In this document: piece after piece, positions 36,392 to 45,035 of the stretch
Layout of the letters: every line of letters starts with the position of its first letter
How positions within the stretch are numbered: the stretch's first letter is position 1
Source of the DNA: Bradyrhizobium viridifuturi
GTDB taxonomy: Bacteria > Pseudomonadota > Alphaproteobacteria > Rhizobiales > Xanthobacteraceae
Direction: 5' to 3'
Length of the DNA stretch: 64,000 nt
Assembly (NCBI RefSeq): GCF_001238275.1
Contig: NZ_LGTB01000022.1
Span: 1-64,000, forward strand
Translations under genes and position numbers: made by a program
Notes under the pieces: generated by a model
The model's database searches: none
Seen by the model: the letters and a program-made list of their open reading frames with translations, nothing else
Told to the model about the DNA's origin: nothing

Positions 36392-37120
36392 TTACGGCGA
36401 GGCGACCAGGCGATAGCCGATGCCGCGGACCGCCTGCAGGAACAGCGGATTGGCGGGATCGTGCTCGATCTTGCGGCGCAGCCGGTTGATCTGCACGTCG
36501 ACCGCGCGTTCGTTGACGGTGCCGCCAGAGGTCAGCTCGGCGCGCGGCACGGTCTCGCCGGGAGCGCTGGCAAGGATACGCAGCATCTCGCGCTCGCGGT
36601 CGGTGAGATGGATGATCTCCTCGCCCTGGCGCAGTTCGCTGCGCTCGATGTGGAAGATGTAGGGGCCGAACGCGATCTGCTCGACGGTCACGACCTGCGG
36701 CGGCGCGGTGCGCTTGAGAATGTTGCCGATGCGCAGCACCAGCTCGCGCGGCTCGAACGGCTTGGCGACATAGTCGTCGGCGCCGATCTGCAGGCCCTCG
36801 ATGCGGGCCTCCGCCTCATGGCGGGCGGTCAGCATGATGATCGGCACCGTGGAGGAGGTGCGGATGAAGCGGGCGAGGTCGAAGCCGTTCTCGCCGGGCA
36901 TCATCACGTCGAGGATCAGCAAGTCGAAATGCAGCCCGAGCAGCTTGGCGCGGGCGTCGGTGGCGCTCATCGCCGTCGTGACGCGATAGCCTTCGCCGGA
37001 CAGAAAGCGCGACAGCAGGTCGCGAATACGCCGGTCGTCGTCGACCAGAAGGAGGTGCGGCGCGTCGTCGGCCGGCTCGACCGGCGCGCGCATCATGGTT
37101 GCAGCCTGCACCAGGTTCAC
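36392..37120 (-). CDS. OmpR-family response regulator
   Basis: The 242-residue protein has a receiver domain (LLLVDDDRRI, phosphorylated Asp in LLILDVMMPG, Lys in VAKPFEPRE) and a winged-helix DNA-binding domain (HLTDREREMLRIL, ERAVDVQINRLRRKIE, VRGIGYRL). Its GTG start overlaps the MarR stop as GTGA, so the protein is made by coupled translation. A later ATG pair (residues 9-10) could also start the protein. The cognate kinase follows. The regulon is unknown. Confidence 0.93.
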   Translation of the reverse strand: MNLVQAATMMRAPVEPADDAPHLLLVDDDRRIRDLLSRFLSGEGYRVTTAMSATDARAKLLGLHFDLLILDVMMPGENGFDLARFIRTSSTVPIIMLTARHEAEARIEGLQIGADDYVAKPFEPRELVLRIGNILKRTAPPQVVTVEQIAFGPYIFHIERSELRQGEEIIHLTDREREMLRILASAPGETVPRAELTSGGTVNERAVDVQINRLRRKIEHDPANPLFLQAVRGIGYRLVASP

Positions 37121-37665
37121 TCCCTTGTTTTCTTGCCGCCGCCGAAGATCGCTTCGAGCACCTTGTCGGGATCGTCGCGGTCGATCATCGCGCGGAGGAA
37201 CTGTCGGACCGTCTCGACGCCGGCTGGATCGATGCCGGCGATCGCGCGGTTGATGCGGTCGGTCTGCAGCCCTGCGAGCTTGGCGACCAGCGCCTCGCCC
37301 TTCGGCGTGGCATAGAGCAGGCGCTGCCGGCGATCGTTGTTGCCGGTCTTCTGCACGATGTAGCCTTCGTCCAAGAGCTGCTTGAGCACGCGCCCGAGCG
37401 ATTGCTTGGTGATGCGCAAGACGTCGAGCAGGTCCGCGACCTTCAGGCCGGGATAGCGGGTGACGAAGTGGATGACGCGGTGGTGGGCGCGGCCGAAACC
37501 GAATGCCTCCAGCTCCTGGTCGGCGTCGCCGACAAAGTCGCGGTAGGCGAAGAACAGGAGCTCGATGATGTCCCAGCGCAGGTCGCGTCCGCCCGTCGCA
37601 GGAGCATGATCGTCTCCCTGCGAATCGGGCTTGGCAGCCATGCCTGAGAAATTTATGTCAGTCAT
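37117..37665 (-). CDS. MarR-family transcriptional regulator
   Basis: This winged-helix repressor of 182 residues has the MarR core PGLKVADLLDVLRITKQSLGRVLKQLLDEGYIVQK and the wing NNDRRQRLLYATPKGEAL. ATG 37665 (MTDINFSGMAAK) is preferred; the frame is open to 37707. It is the first gene of an operon with a response regulator and a kinase. A short palindrome GTCATATTGAC (37661-37671) overlaps the start codon and may be an autoregulatory site, though with 4-base arms this is weak. Confidence 0.9.
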   Translation of the reverse strand: MTDINFSGMAAKPDSQGDDHAPATGGRDLRWDIIELLFFAYRDFVGDADQELEAFGFGRAHHRVIHFVTRYPGLKVADLLDVLRITKQSLGRVLKQLLDEGYIVQKTGNNDRRQRLLYATPKGEALVAKLAGLQTDRINRAIAGIDPAGVETVRQFLRAMIDRDDPDKVLEAIFGGGKKTRE

Positions 37666-37996
37666 ATTGACGTATCTTGGGTTCAATGTTACAAAACTGA
37701 CTGTCACGACGAAACATTAGGTCGTTTCGTCCCCGACAGCGTTTGACTCGGCCTGAAAGAGCCTGTGAGGCGGTTTGGGCCGCAAATTGGACTACCGTGC
37801 GATTGTCGAGCGGCATTTCGGCAAACATACTGGACTTCAGCGTTCCGCAAAAGCATGTCTAAACCGCATGTTGGCGATGGAAACCGGCCCGTGCGGCCGG
37901 TGGTGGTGAAGTCCGGGCCAGCCGAGCCTGACGGCTCCGGGGGAAACAGGCCGGCGCCCGGTATGGCGCCGGTTCCGACAGCGGAAAGCAAGAAAA
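37666..37996. other. Divergent regulatory gap between marR and ilvE
   Basis: These 331 bases hold no gene. GC-rich hairpins before ilvE, such as ACCGGCCCG/CGGCCGGT (about 37882-37900) and GGCCGGCGCC/GGCGCCGGTT (about 37950-37977), could structure its leader, but none is followed by a T-run, so I do not call an attenuator. Confidence 0.5.
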
Positions 37997-39076
37997 ATGA
38001 CTTTGAAATTCGACATCCATCCTTCGCCGAATGCGACCTCCGACAAGGATCGCGCGGCGAAGCTCGTGGACCCGGGCTTCGGCCGCGTCTTCACCGACCA
38101 CATGGCGATCGTCCGCTACAGCCAGGGCAAGGGCTGGCACAGCGCCCGCGTCGAGGCCCGCGCGAATTTCCCGCTCGATCCGGCCGGCGCGGTGCTGCAC
38201 TACGCCCAGGAGATCTTCGAAGGTCTCAAGGCCTACCGGCGCGATGATGGCGGTGTGAACCTGTTTCGTCCCGACGCCAATGCCCGCCGCTTCCACGATT
38301 CGGCCGAGCGCATGGCGATGGCGCCGCTGCCCGAGGATGTGTTCATCGAGGCGGTCGAGCAGCTGGTGCGGATCGATCGTGCCTGGATCCCGGGCGGCGA
38401 GGGCAGCCTCTATCTGCGGCCGTTCATGATCGCGAGCGAGATCTTCCTCGGCGTGAAGCCGTCGGCGGAATACATCTTCTCGGTGATCGCATCGCCGGTC
38501 GGCTCTTACTTCAAGGGCGGTCCTGCGCCGGTGTCGATCTGGGTGTCGGAGAATTACACGCGTGCCGCGATCGGCGGCACCGGCGCGGTGAAGTGCGGCG
38601 GCAACTACGCCGCCAGCCTGCGCGCGCAGGCGGAGGCGATCGAGCGCGGCTGCGACCAGGTCGTGTTCCTCGACGCGGTCGAGCGCCGCTACATCGAGGA
38701 GCTCGGCGGCATGAACATCTTCTTCGCCTTCGACGACGGCTCGCTGCTGACGCCGCCGCTCGGCACCATCCTGCCCGGCATCACCCGCGACTCGATCATC
38801 GCGCTCGCCAAGGATGCCGGCACGCGCGTGCGCGAGGAGCCCTACACGATCCAGCAGTGGCGCGCAGATGCCGCCAGCGGCAAGCTGAAGGAAGCGTTCG
38901 CCTGCGGCACCGCCGCCGTGATCTCGCCGATCGGCAAGGTGTGCTCGGCGAGCGGCGATTTCCAGATCAGCAGCGGCGTGGCCGGCCCGGTCGCCATGGG
39001 CCTGCGCAAGAAGCTGGTCGACATCCAGTACGGTCGCACCAATGACCCGCATAACTGGATCCGAAACGTCGCCTGA
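37997..39076 (+). CDS. ilvE: Branched-chain amino acid aminotransferase
   Basis: The 359-residue class IV aminotransferase of the BCAT group II type interconverts leucine, isoleucine and valine with their keto acids. The PLP-binding Lys is in GGTGAVKCGGNYAAS; HYAQEIFEGLKAYR and LDAVERRYIEELGGMNIFF are family signatures. The ATG follows GGAAAG. It is monocistronic, ending at a terminator at 39104. No ilvBHCD gene lies nearby. Confidence 0.95.
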   Translation: MTLKFDIHPSPNATSDKDRAAKLVDPGFGRVFTDHMAIVRYSQGKGWHSARVEARANFPLDPAGAVLHYAQEIFEGLKAYRRDDGGVNLFRPDANARRFHDSAERMAMAPLPEDVFIEAVEQLVRIDRAWIPGGEGSLYLRPFMIASEIFLGVKPSAEYIFSVIASPVGSYFKGGPAPVSIWVSENYTRAAIGGTGAVKCGGNYAASLRAQAEAIERGCDQVVFLDAVERRYIEELGGMNIFFAFDDGSLLTPPLGTILPGITRDSIIALAKDAGTRVREEPYTIQQWRADAASGKLKEAFACGTAAVISPIGKVCSASGDFQISSGVAGPVAMGLRKKLVDIQYGRTNDPHNWIRNVA

Positions 39077-39103
39077 CACTGCGGTTCCACCGCTGACAAT
39101 TTG

Positions 39104-39143
39104 GCGCCTCTTCCTGTGCAAGGAAGAGGCGCTCTTGCTTTTT
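39104..39143 (+). terminator. Rho-independent terminator after ilvE
   Basis: Perfect 12-bp stem GCGCCTCTTCCT / AGGAAGAGGCGC with a GTGCA loop is followed by TCTTGCTTTTT. Confidence 0.93.
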
Positions 39144-39283
39144 GGAACTCCAGCAAGCACGCCGACGCTTCGCTTCGGTCGTCATTTTTCCGTGTTGTCG
39201 GCCGTCATCGCATGAACGGGCTGCCGCGAGCGCGCGACAAAGTCTCGCCTCCCGCTTCAAACATTCCCAACTCGCGTGATGAA

Positions 39284-39790
39284 ATGACCGAAACTCTCGT
39301 AACACGTCTGACCTGTGCCGTGCTGATGACGGCTGCGTTCGCGTTCTCCGGAACGAGCACCGTGCGCGCGGAGGATCGCTCGCCTGTGATCGACGTTCGC
39401 ACGGCCGACTCGGACATGAATGCCGCGATCGCCCATGCGCGCGAGACGCTTCCGGCATTCTGGGTGTCCTATGAGGCGCCGAAGCCGTCGGAGACCCAGC
39501 ACTCCCTGAAGGTCCGCTTTCCGACCCATCGCAACGAAGGCGAGCACATCTGGATGCGCGAGGTGAAGAAACTGCCGAACGGAAGCTATTCCGGCCGCTT
39601 CGCCAACCAGCCGCGCGACCTGCCGGGCAAGCAGGCCGGCGACCTCGTCGAGTTCAAGCAGGCCGATATTTCGGACTGGATGTTCATGCGCAACGGCAAG
39701 ATCGTCGGCGGCGAGACCATCAAGCCGCTGCTGAAATCGATGCCGAAGGCCGATGCCGACGCGCTTCGCGCGCGGATGGAGCAGCCCTGA
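39284..39790 (+). CDS. Secreted YegJ/DUF2314-family protein
   Basis: The 168-residue protein has a signal peptide (RLTCAVLMTAAFAFSGTSTVRA) and a DUF2314 domain: MNAAIAHARETLPAFW, HSLKVRFPTHRNEGEHIWM and QADISDWMFMRNGKIVGGETIKPLL. The domain occurs in periplasmic and immunity-like proteins of unknown activity. The ATG at 39284 lacks a strong ribosome site. hisS begins 62 bases later and may share the transcript. Confidence 0.85.
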   Translation: MTETLVTRLTCAVLMTAAFAFSGTSTVRAEDRSPVIDVRTADSDMNAAIAHARETLPAFWVSYEAPKPSETQHSLKVRFPTHRNEGEHIWMREVKKLPNGSYSGRFANQPRDLPGKQAGDLVEFKQADISDWMFMRNGKIVGGETIKPLLKSMPKADADALRARMEQP

Positions 39791-39852
39791 AGACCGCTGT
39801 TCGGCCGTGGCGGAGGCGCAAAGCGGTTGCCGCCTTGCGTGTCCGCTGGTAA

Positions 39853-41376
39853 ATGCCCGCGATGGCCGAAAAATCCAAAAAACCCCAGAGGCTGAAGGCG
39901 CGGCTGCCGCGCGGGCTCGAAGATCGTGGCCCGGCCGCGATCAAGGCCACGCGGGCGATGGTCGAGAAGATCCGCGCCGTCTACGAGCTCTACGGCTTCG
40001 AGCCGGTGGAGACGCCGGCGATGGAATACACCGACGCGCTCGGCAAGTTCCTGCCCGACCAGGACCGCCCCAACGAGGGCGTGTTCTCGTTCCAGGACGA
40101 TGACGAGCAGTGGATCTCGCTGCGCTACGACCTGACCGCGCCGCTGGCGCGCTATGTCGCGGAAAACTTCGACGCGCTGCCGAAGCCTTATCGGTCCTAT
40201 CGCTTCGGTTACGTCTTCCGTAACGAGAAGCCCGGCCCCGGCCGCTTCCGTCAGTTCATGCAGTTCGACGCCGATACGGTCGGCTCGGCGACGCCGGCGG
40301 CCGACGCCGAGATCTGCATGATGGCGGCCGACACGATGGAAGCGCTCGGCATCCCGCGCGGCTCCTATGTCGTGAAGGTGAACAACCGCAAGGTGCTCGA
40401 CGGCGTGCTCGAGGCGATCGGCCTCGGCGGCGACGACAATGCAGGCCGCAGGCTCACGGTGCTGCGTGCGATCGACAAGCTCGACAAGTTTCACGCCGAC
40501 GAGGTTCGCAAGCTGCTCGGTCCCGGACGATGGGATGGCGGTGAAGAGGGCAAGGGCGACTTCACCAAGGGCGCTGAGTTGAGCCCGGCGGATGCCGATA
40601 TCGTTCTGGCCGTCACGCAGCAGCGTGCGGATTGGCGAGAGGCGATCGCGGCGGCGGAGACCTACCTCGCGAAGAGCGAAGTTGGCCAGGCCGGCGTGAG
40701 CGAGCTCGAGGAAATCGCAAAACTGGTCGCAGCGTCCGGCTATGGCTCGGATCGCATCCGCATCGACCCCACCGTGGTTCGCGGTCTCGAATATTACACC
40801 GGCCCGGTCTACGAGGTTGAACTGCTGCTCGACACCAAGGACGAGAAGGGCCGCCCGGTGCGGTTCGGCTCGGTCGGCGGCGGCGGCCGCTATGACGGGC
40901 TGGTCTCGCGCTTCCGCGGCGAGCCGGTGCCGGCAACCGGTTTCTCGATCGGCGTGTCGCGCCTGCAGGCCGCGCTGACCATGCTCGGCCAGCTCGACAC
41001 GCGAGCCGAATTCGGCCCGGTCGTCGTCACCGTGTTCGACCGCGACCGCGTCGCCGACTACCAGAAGATGGTCGCAGAGCTGCGCCAGGCCGGCATTCGC
41101 GCCGAGCTCTATCTCGGTAACCCGAAGAACATGGGCAACCAGCTCAAATATGCCGACCGCCGCAACTCGCCCTGCGTCATCATCCAGGGTTCGGACGAGA
41201 AGGCGCGCGGCGAGGTGCAGATCAAGGATCTGATCGAGGGCGCCAAGGCCGCGGCTGCGATCGCGTCCAATCAGGAATGGCGCGAGACGCGTCCGGCGCA
41301 ATTCTCCTGCGCGGAGACCGATCTGGTCGCGAAAGTCCGCGAGGTCCTGGCGCGGCATGACGTGGCGTGGGGATAG
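39853..41376 (+). CDS. hisS: Histidyl-tRNA synthetase
   Basis: The 507-residue class II synthetase has motif 1 near FEPVETPAMEY, motif 2 YRFGYVFRNEKPGPGRFRQF, the histidine-binding TVVRGLEYYTGPVYEV, motif 3 GFSIGVSRL, and a C-terminal anticodon-binding domain. It belongs to the alphaproteobacterial HisS class that lacks several canonical determinants because tRNA-His there lacks the G-1 base. Two start codons are possible (39853 and 39862). A hairpin at 41394 follows. Confidence 0.95.
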   Translation: MPAMAEKSKKPQRLKARLPRGLEDRGPAAIKATRAMVEKIRAVYELYGFEPVETPAMEYTDALGKFLPDQDRPNEGVFSFQDDDEQWISLRYDLTAPLARYVAENFDALPKPYRSYRFGYVFRNEKPGPGRFRQFMQFDADTVGSATPAADAEICMMAADTMEALGIPRGSYVVKVNNRKVLDGVLEAIGLGGDDNAGRRLTVLRAIDKLDKFHADEVRKLLGPGRWDGGEEGKGDFTKGAELSPADADIVLAVTQQRADWREAIAAAETYLAKSEVGQAGVSELEEIAKLVAASGYGSDRIRIDPTVVRGLEYYTGPVYEVELLLDTKDEKGRPVRFGSVGGGGRYDGLVSRFRGEPVPATGFSIGVSRLQAALTMLGQLDTRAEFGPVVVTVFDRDRVADYQKMVAELRQAGIRAELYLGNPKNMGNQLKYADRRNSPCVIIQGSDEKARGEVQIKDLIEGAKAAAAIASNQEWRETRPAQFSCAETDLVAKVREVLARHDVAWG

Positions 41377-41393
41377 CCATTCGCTGGTGATGT

Positions 41394-41428
41394 GATGCCC
41401 GGCCTTGTGCCGGGCATCCGCCTCTTGT
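41394..41428 (+). terminator. Terminator-like hairpin after hisS
   Basis: Perfect 10-bp stem GATGCCCGGC / GCCGGGCATC with a CTTGT loop is followed by CGCCTCTTGTTT. Confidence 0.75.
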
Positions 41429-41495
41429 TTGATGCACGCCGACGTGAATGGCCGGGAACAGCCTGGCCATGGCGACAACAAGAGGGAGAGCAACA

Positions 41496-41698
41496 ATGCC
41501 TGAGATCACCGTGAGCATGGCCGCCGGCCGCACCGACGAGCAGAAGCTCGGCATGATGCGCGACATCACCCAGGCGCTGGTGAAGAATCTCGGCGTCGAC
41601 GCGACGCGGTCGTGATCCAGATCAACGAAGCGCCGCTGCATCACAAGATGAAGGGCGGCAAGTCCTTCGTCGAGCGCGCGGCCGCGGCGAAGAAGTAA
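41496..41698 (+). CDS. 4-oxalocrotonate tautomerase family protein, one frameshift
   Basis: The protein starts MPEITVSMAAGRTDEQKL, with the catalytic Pro that becomes the N-terminus after Met removal. As sequenced the frame ends at 41615, but one base lost near 41602 (after LGVDA) explains this: adding it gives DAVVIQINEAPLHHKMKGG and the normal end, about 67 residues. AGGGAGAG lies upstream. These tiny enzymes isomerise enol/keto acids or dehalogenate; substrate unknown. It sits between hisS and a thioesterase gene. Confidence 0.8.
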
Positions 41699-41705
41699 CT
41701 CACCG

Positions 41706-41836
41706 TCGTCGTCCCTGCGAAAGCAGGGACCCATAACCACCGATGCCGGTTGTTGTGTTCGCTGGGGCCACAGCCTTCGATCAATTGATATTTGTGGTTA
41801 TGGTCCCGGGTCGCGCTTCGCTTGCCCGGGACGACA
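41706..41836. repeat. Dispersed palindromic element, copy 2
   Basis: GTCGTCCCTGCGAAAGCAGG opens it, CCCATAACCACCGATGC follows, and GTGGTTATGGTCCCGGG with CCCGGGACGAC closes it. Its end provides an open upstream frame for the thioesterase, which would mislead start prediction. Confidence 0.8.
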
Positions 41837-41853
41837 GTGTTTTTGAGGCACCT

Positions 41854-42264
41854 ATGGACGCACGCGACTTCATCAAGATCGGCATGAGCGCCGAGCGCAT
41901 GCTCGTGGTGCCGCCGGAGCGCACCGTCGGGCATTTCGTGCCTGATATGCCGATGGTTTATGCGACACCGATGATGATCCTCGAGATGGAGATGGCATCG
42001 GGCGATGCCATCCGCGCAGCATTGCAGCCCGGCTGGGTTACGGTCGGGACCGAGGTCGACATCCGTCATCTTGCCGCCGCGCTCGTCGGAGCCACGGTGC
42101 GGACCACCGCGAAAGTGGTCGCGGTCGAGCGCCGCGTGATCCGCTTCGAGGTCGGGGCGTTCGAAGGCACCCGCAAGCTCGGCGAAGGCCGCCACGCCCG
42201 CGGCCTGATCAATGTCGAGAGCTTCAACAAGCGGCTGGCCGCAACGTCAGGTCAGGCGCAGTAG
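41854..42264 (+). CDS. Thioesterase, FlK-like hotdog-fold
   Basis: The 136-residue protein (MDARDFIKIGMSAERMLVV) resembles FlK-type fluoroacetyl-CoA thioesterases: VPPERTVGHFVPDMPMVYATPMMILEMEMASGDAI and VGTEVDIRHLAAALVGATV. The conserved Thr/Glu/His triad could be Thr in YATP, Glu in LEME and His in IRHLA. It likely hydrolyses a small acyl-CoA; true substrate unknown. ATG 41854 is chosen because upstream sequence is a dispersed repeat; TGAGG precedes it. It converges with proC. Confidence 0.85.
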   Translation: MDARDFIKIGMSAERMLVVPPERTVGHFVPDMPMVYATPMMILEMEMASGDAIRAALQPGWVTVGTEVDIRHLAAALVGATVRTTAKVVAVERRVIRFEVGAFEGTRKLGEGRHARGLINVESFNKRLAATSGQAQ

Positions 42265-42272
42265 GCGAAGGG

Positions 42273-43103
42273 CTACTTCGCCAGTTCCTTCGAGCGTCGC
42301 GTCGCGGCGGCAATCGCGCGGGTCATCAGCGGCTGTAGGCCGTCGCTCGCCATCAACACCTCCAGCGCCGCAGCGGTGGTGCCGCCGGGCGAGGTGACGT
42401 TTTGCCGCAATGTCGCCGACGGTAGGTCCGAGCGGTGCAGCAGCTCGCCGGAGCCGGCGACGGTCGCGCGCGCCAGCGTGGTTGCGAGTTGCTCGGGCAG
42501 GCCGGCCGCGACGCCGGCGCGGGCGAGTTCTTCGGCGAGCAGGAAGATATAGGCCGGGCCGGAGCCGGAGACCGCGGTCACCGCGTCCATCAGGCCCTCA
42601 TCGTCGACCCATTCGACGAGCCCGGTTGCCTTCAGCAGCGCATCGGTCATGGCGCGCTGCGCTGCGGTGACGCGCTTTGACGGCACCGCGACCGTGATGC
42701 CGCGGCCGATCGCCGCCGGCGTGTTCGGCATCGCGCGCACCACCGCGCCGCCGACGACTTCCTCGAGCGCTGCGATGGTCGTGCCGGCCATGATCGAGAC
42801 CACGAGGGTCGAGGGGCCGACCAATGCTTTCAACGCAGCGCCGGCATCGCGGAACGATTGCGGCTTCACCGCGACGACAAGCGTATCAACCGTGCCGAGG
42901 TCGGTCGCCTGCGGATTGAGCCGCGCGCCCTTCGCCGCGAGTGCGGAGATCTCCGGCGACAGATACGGATCGATCACCGCGACCTGCTTCGGCGAAAGGC
43001 CCTGCGCGAGCCAGCCGGTCAGCATCGCGCCGCCCATCTTGCCCGCGCCGGCAAGCGCGATGGCGCCGGTCGTATTCGTCAGTGCGCTGCTGGATGTGCT
43101 CAC
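42273..43103 (-). CDS. proC: Pyrroline-5-carboxylate reductase
   Basis: The 276-residue NAD(P)H enzyme makes the last step of proline synthesis. It has the Rossmann motif ALAGAGKMGGAML, the segment VVRAMPNTPAAIGRGIT and the signature SGSGPAYIFLLAEELARAGVAAGL, with SPGGTTAAALEVL near the C-terminus. The start is GTG at 43103 with GGAG 6 bases upstream; the open frame beyond (to 43157) is dispersed-repeat DNA. YbjN-protein gene lies upstream on the same strand with repeat copy 3 between. Confidence 0.94.
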   Translation of the reverse strand: MSTSSSALTNTTGAIALAGAGKMGGAMLTGWLAQGLSPKQVAVIDPYLSPEISALAAKGARLNPQATDLGTVDTLVVAVKPQSFRDAGAALKALVGPSTLVVSIMAGTTIAALEEVVGGAVVRAMPNTPAAIGRGITVAVPSKRVTAAQRAMTDALLKATGLVEWVDDEGLMDAVTAVSGSGPAYIFLLAEELARAGVAAGLPEQLATTLARATVAGSGELLHRSDLPSATLRQNVTSPGGTTAAALEVLMASDGLQPLMTRAIAAATRRSKELAK

Positions 43104-43124
43104 AGGTGGCTCCGCAAACTCTGT

Positions 43125-43250
43125 GTCGTCCCTGCGAACGCAGGGACCCATAACCACAGGCGGTTCTAGTAAAGCGTGACGTCAGCCACAAGCAGTTTGC
43201 GTGAGCCCCGCGGCCGCCGGGGTATGGGTCCCTGCGTTCGCAGGGACGAC
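43125..43250. repeat. Dispersed palindromic element, copy 3
   Basis: GTCGTCCCTGCGAACGCAGG and CCCATAACCACAGGCGG open it; GGTATGGGTCCCTGCGTTCG and CAGGGACGAC close it. It is inserted between proC and the YbjN-family gene. Confidence 0.8.
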
Positions 43251-43279
43251 ACCGAGACGTGTGGAAAGGCCGCGAACCC

Positions 43280-43780
43280 TTACGCTTCGCCCTCGGTATC
43301 GAACATCGCGGCGGCCATCGCCTCGGCGGTCGACTTGCCGGCCCACACCACGAACTGGAACGCCGGATAGTAGCGCTCGCAGGCGTGGATCGCGTTGACC
43401 ACCATGGCCTCGCATTGCGCGGTGGAGGCGGTGAGGCCGCCCGGCAGCACCAGTGCCTGACGATGCATCACCATGCCGGTGTGGGTCCACAGATCGAAAT
43501 GGCCGACCCACAATTGTTCGTTGATCGCAGCGACCAGCCGCTGCACCTCGGCGCGGCGCGCCTGCGGCATCTTCATGTCGAAGGCGCAGGCGAGATGCAA
43601 CGCCTCGATCTCGCCCATCCAGGTGAAGGAGAGCTGATAATCGATCCAGTCTCCCTTGGAGACAATCGTCACCTCGTCTTCGCCGGAACGCTCGAACGCC
43701 CAGTTGTTGTCGGTGGCGATATCCTCGACCACCGCAAGCGGGTTGTTCCGGGAATCGATAATGCTTTCGAGGAGGGACAT
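43280..43780 (-). CDS. YbjN domain-containing protein
   Basis: This 166-residue protein has the YbjN fold resembling type III secretion chaperones: MSLLESIIDSRNNPLAVVED, DWIDYQLSFTWMGEIEALHLAC and LWVGHFDLWTHTGMVMHRQAL. It has no signal peptide. YbjN proteins are Rhizobiales-conserved sensory or chaperone-like proteins with unknown exact role. ATG 43780 with GAGACGG upstream is selected; longer frames to 44056 lack conserved features. Confidence 0.88.
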   Translation of the reverse strand: MSLLESIIDSRNNPLAVVEDIATDNNWAFERSGEDEVTIVSKGDWIDYQLSFTWMGEIEALHLACAFDMKMPQARRAEVQRLVAAINEQLWVGHFDLWTHTGMVMHRQALVLPGGLTASTAQCEAMVVNAIHACERYYPAFQFVVWAGKSTAEAMAAAMFDTEGEA

Positions 43781-44226
43781 GCCGTCTCGGACCTTGTTCT
43801 TATGATCGCTTGATACGCACACGGAAGCCGGCACTTGCGACATACTGCGTCGTGGCCGAGTACAGCTCCTTGACCGGGCTTCCGGATGCCCCTGGACCTG
43901 ACGCCGATGAAGTGATGTGATTTGCGGAATCCGCGCAACCGCACGCCGAGTCCGTCCACAGCCAAAGCGCGCATCGTCCACAGCTGATCTCCGCCACACT
44001 TGTGATTTTGCGAACAAATCGGAATCTTCGTGGTCGGTAAACGATTTGTTAACCATTTGCCGGCGCTTCGCCGTACGCGTGAATCAGCCTTTCCGGCGCT
44101 CACCTCACTCTGCAAGAGCCGCAACGCGCTCATGGGGACATGCTGTTTCCCCATGCCAAGGCCTTGCCCGGCTGTCGCGGTTTGGTCATATTTCGGCTCA
44201 GGCGCGTCCATCCCGGGCGTGCCGAT
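43781..44226. other. Non-coding interval before the FMN riboswitch
   Basis: These 446 bases hold the promoter region of the YbjN gene (minus) and of the riboswitch-ribH transcript (plus). AT-rich segments near 44005-44060 (such as TTGTTCGCAAAAT and CGATTTGTTAACC) may contain promoters, but I cannot set boxes with confidence. No gene is visible. Confidence 0.4.
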
Positions 44227-44372
44227 GTTCTCAGGGCGGGGTGAAAATCCCCACCGGCGGTAAGGGTGACGAGCCCAAGCCCGCGAGCGCCTTCTTCCGC
44301 GAAGCCGGAAAAAGGGTCAGCAGATTCGGTGCAATTCCGAAGCCGACGGTTACAGTCCGGATGAAAGAGAAC
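44227..44372 (+). promoter_or_regulatory. FMN riboswitch (RFN element)
   Basis: All core RFN segments are present in order: AGGGCGGGGTGAAAATCCCC, ACCGGCGGTAAGGGTGACGA, AGCCCGCGAGCGCC, GGTCAGCAGATTCGGTG, CAATTCCGAAGCCGACGGTT and ACAGTCCGGATGAAAGAGAA. The closing stem P1 is GTTCTC (44227-44232) with GAGAAC (44367-44372). The aptamer binds FMN and lies 82 bases before the ribH ATG. The gap has a short hairpin (CCTCGCG/CGCGTGG) but no T-run, so control at translation initiation is more likely than termination. Confidence 0.97.
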
Positions 44373-44453
44373 GGTTGCGGCGGCCCTCGCGTTTTCGCGT
44401 GGGTCAATGTCGTTGTCCGTATGCCCTGATTCTGGTCCTGAAAGAGGAAAGCC

Positions 44454-45035
44454 ATGAATCAGATGTTGCAAGACGCTGAAGTTCAAAACGCCGAAGTCCA
44501 AACCTCTCAAGCAGAAGGCGCTCCCGACACGCCGGCTGGTCCGCCGGCGCCGGAGCATCCGCGCTTCGCAAAGCCGCAACGCGTTGCCTTCGTGCAGTCG
44601 TCCTGGCACCGCGATGTGGTGGAGGAATGCCGCATCTCCTTCCTGAAGGAGATCGAGGCCCGTCACATCACCAATGTCGACGTGTTCGAGGTGCCGGGCT
44701 CGTTCGAGATCCCGCTGCATGCGCAGCTCCTGGCAAAGACGCGCCGCTACACCGCAATCGTTGCGGCCGGGCTCGTCGTCGATGGCGGCATCTACCGCCA
44801 CGAATTCGTTGCCGACACCGTGATCAAGGCGCTGATGGATGTGCAGTTGCGCACCGAAGTGCCGGTGTTCTCGGCGGTGCTGACGCCGCAGCAGTTCCAC
44901 GAGACCGAGGTGCACTACGACTTCTTCCGCAAGCACTTCGTGATCAAGGGGATCGAGGTCGCGGAAGCCTGCGCCAACACGCTGCTCAGCCTGGAACGCC
45001 TGCGCGGCCAGGTCGCGGCGGGGATACCCGGCTAA
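44454..45035 (+). CDS. ribH: 6,7-dimethyl-8-ribityllumazine synthase, type II
   Basis: The 193-residue enzyme condenses the ribitylaminouracil intermediate with dihydroxybutanone phosphate in riboflavin synthesis. It has RVAFVQSSWHRDVVEECR, VFEVPGSFEIPLHAQLLAK, GGIYRHEFVADTVIKALM and FHETEVHYDFFRKHF. The substitutions and length fit the RibH2 (decameric) class of Rhizobiales rather than the icosahedral RibH1. An Ala/Glu/Gln-rich N-terminal extension of about 35 residues is unusual. It is alone behind the FMN riboswitch, with AAGAGGAAAG just upstream. Confidence 0.94.
   Translation: MNQMLQDAEVQNAEVQTSQAEGAPDTPAGPPAPEHPRFAKPQRVAFVQSSWHRDVVEECRISFLKEIEARHITNVDVFEVPGSFEIPLHAQLLAKTRRYTAIVAAGLVVDGGIYRHEFVADTVIKALMDVQLRTEVPVFSAVLTPQQFHETEVHYDFFRKHFVIKGIEVAEACANTLLSLERLRGQVAAGIPG

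Noticed and set aside
35066..37315. 749-codon plus-strand open frame opposite the kinase and regulator genes
   Set aside because: It is antisense to two intact two-component genes, and is rich in His, Arg and Gln without any recognisable domain.
39586..41496. 636-codon minus-strand open frame opposite hisS
   Set aside because: hisS on the plus strand has all class II motifs; the opposite frame is composition-driven.
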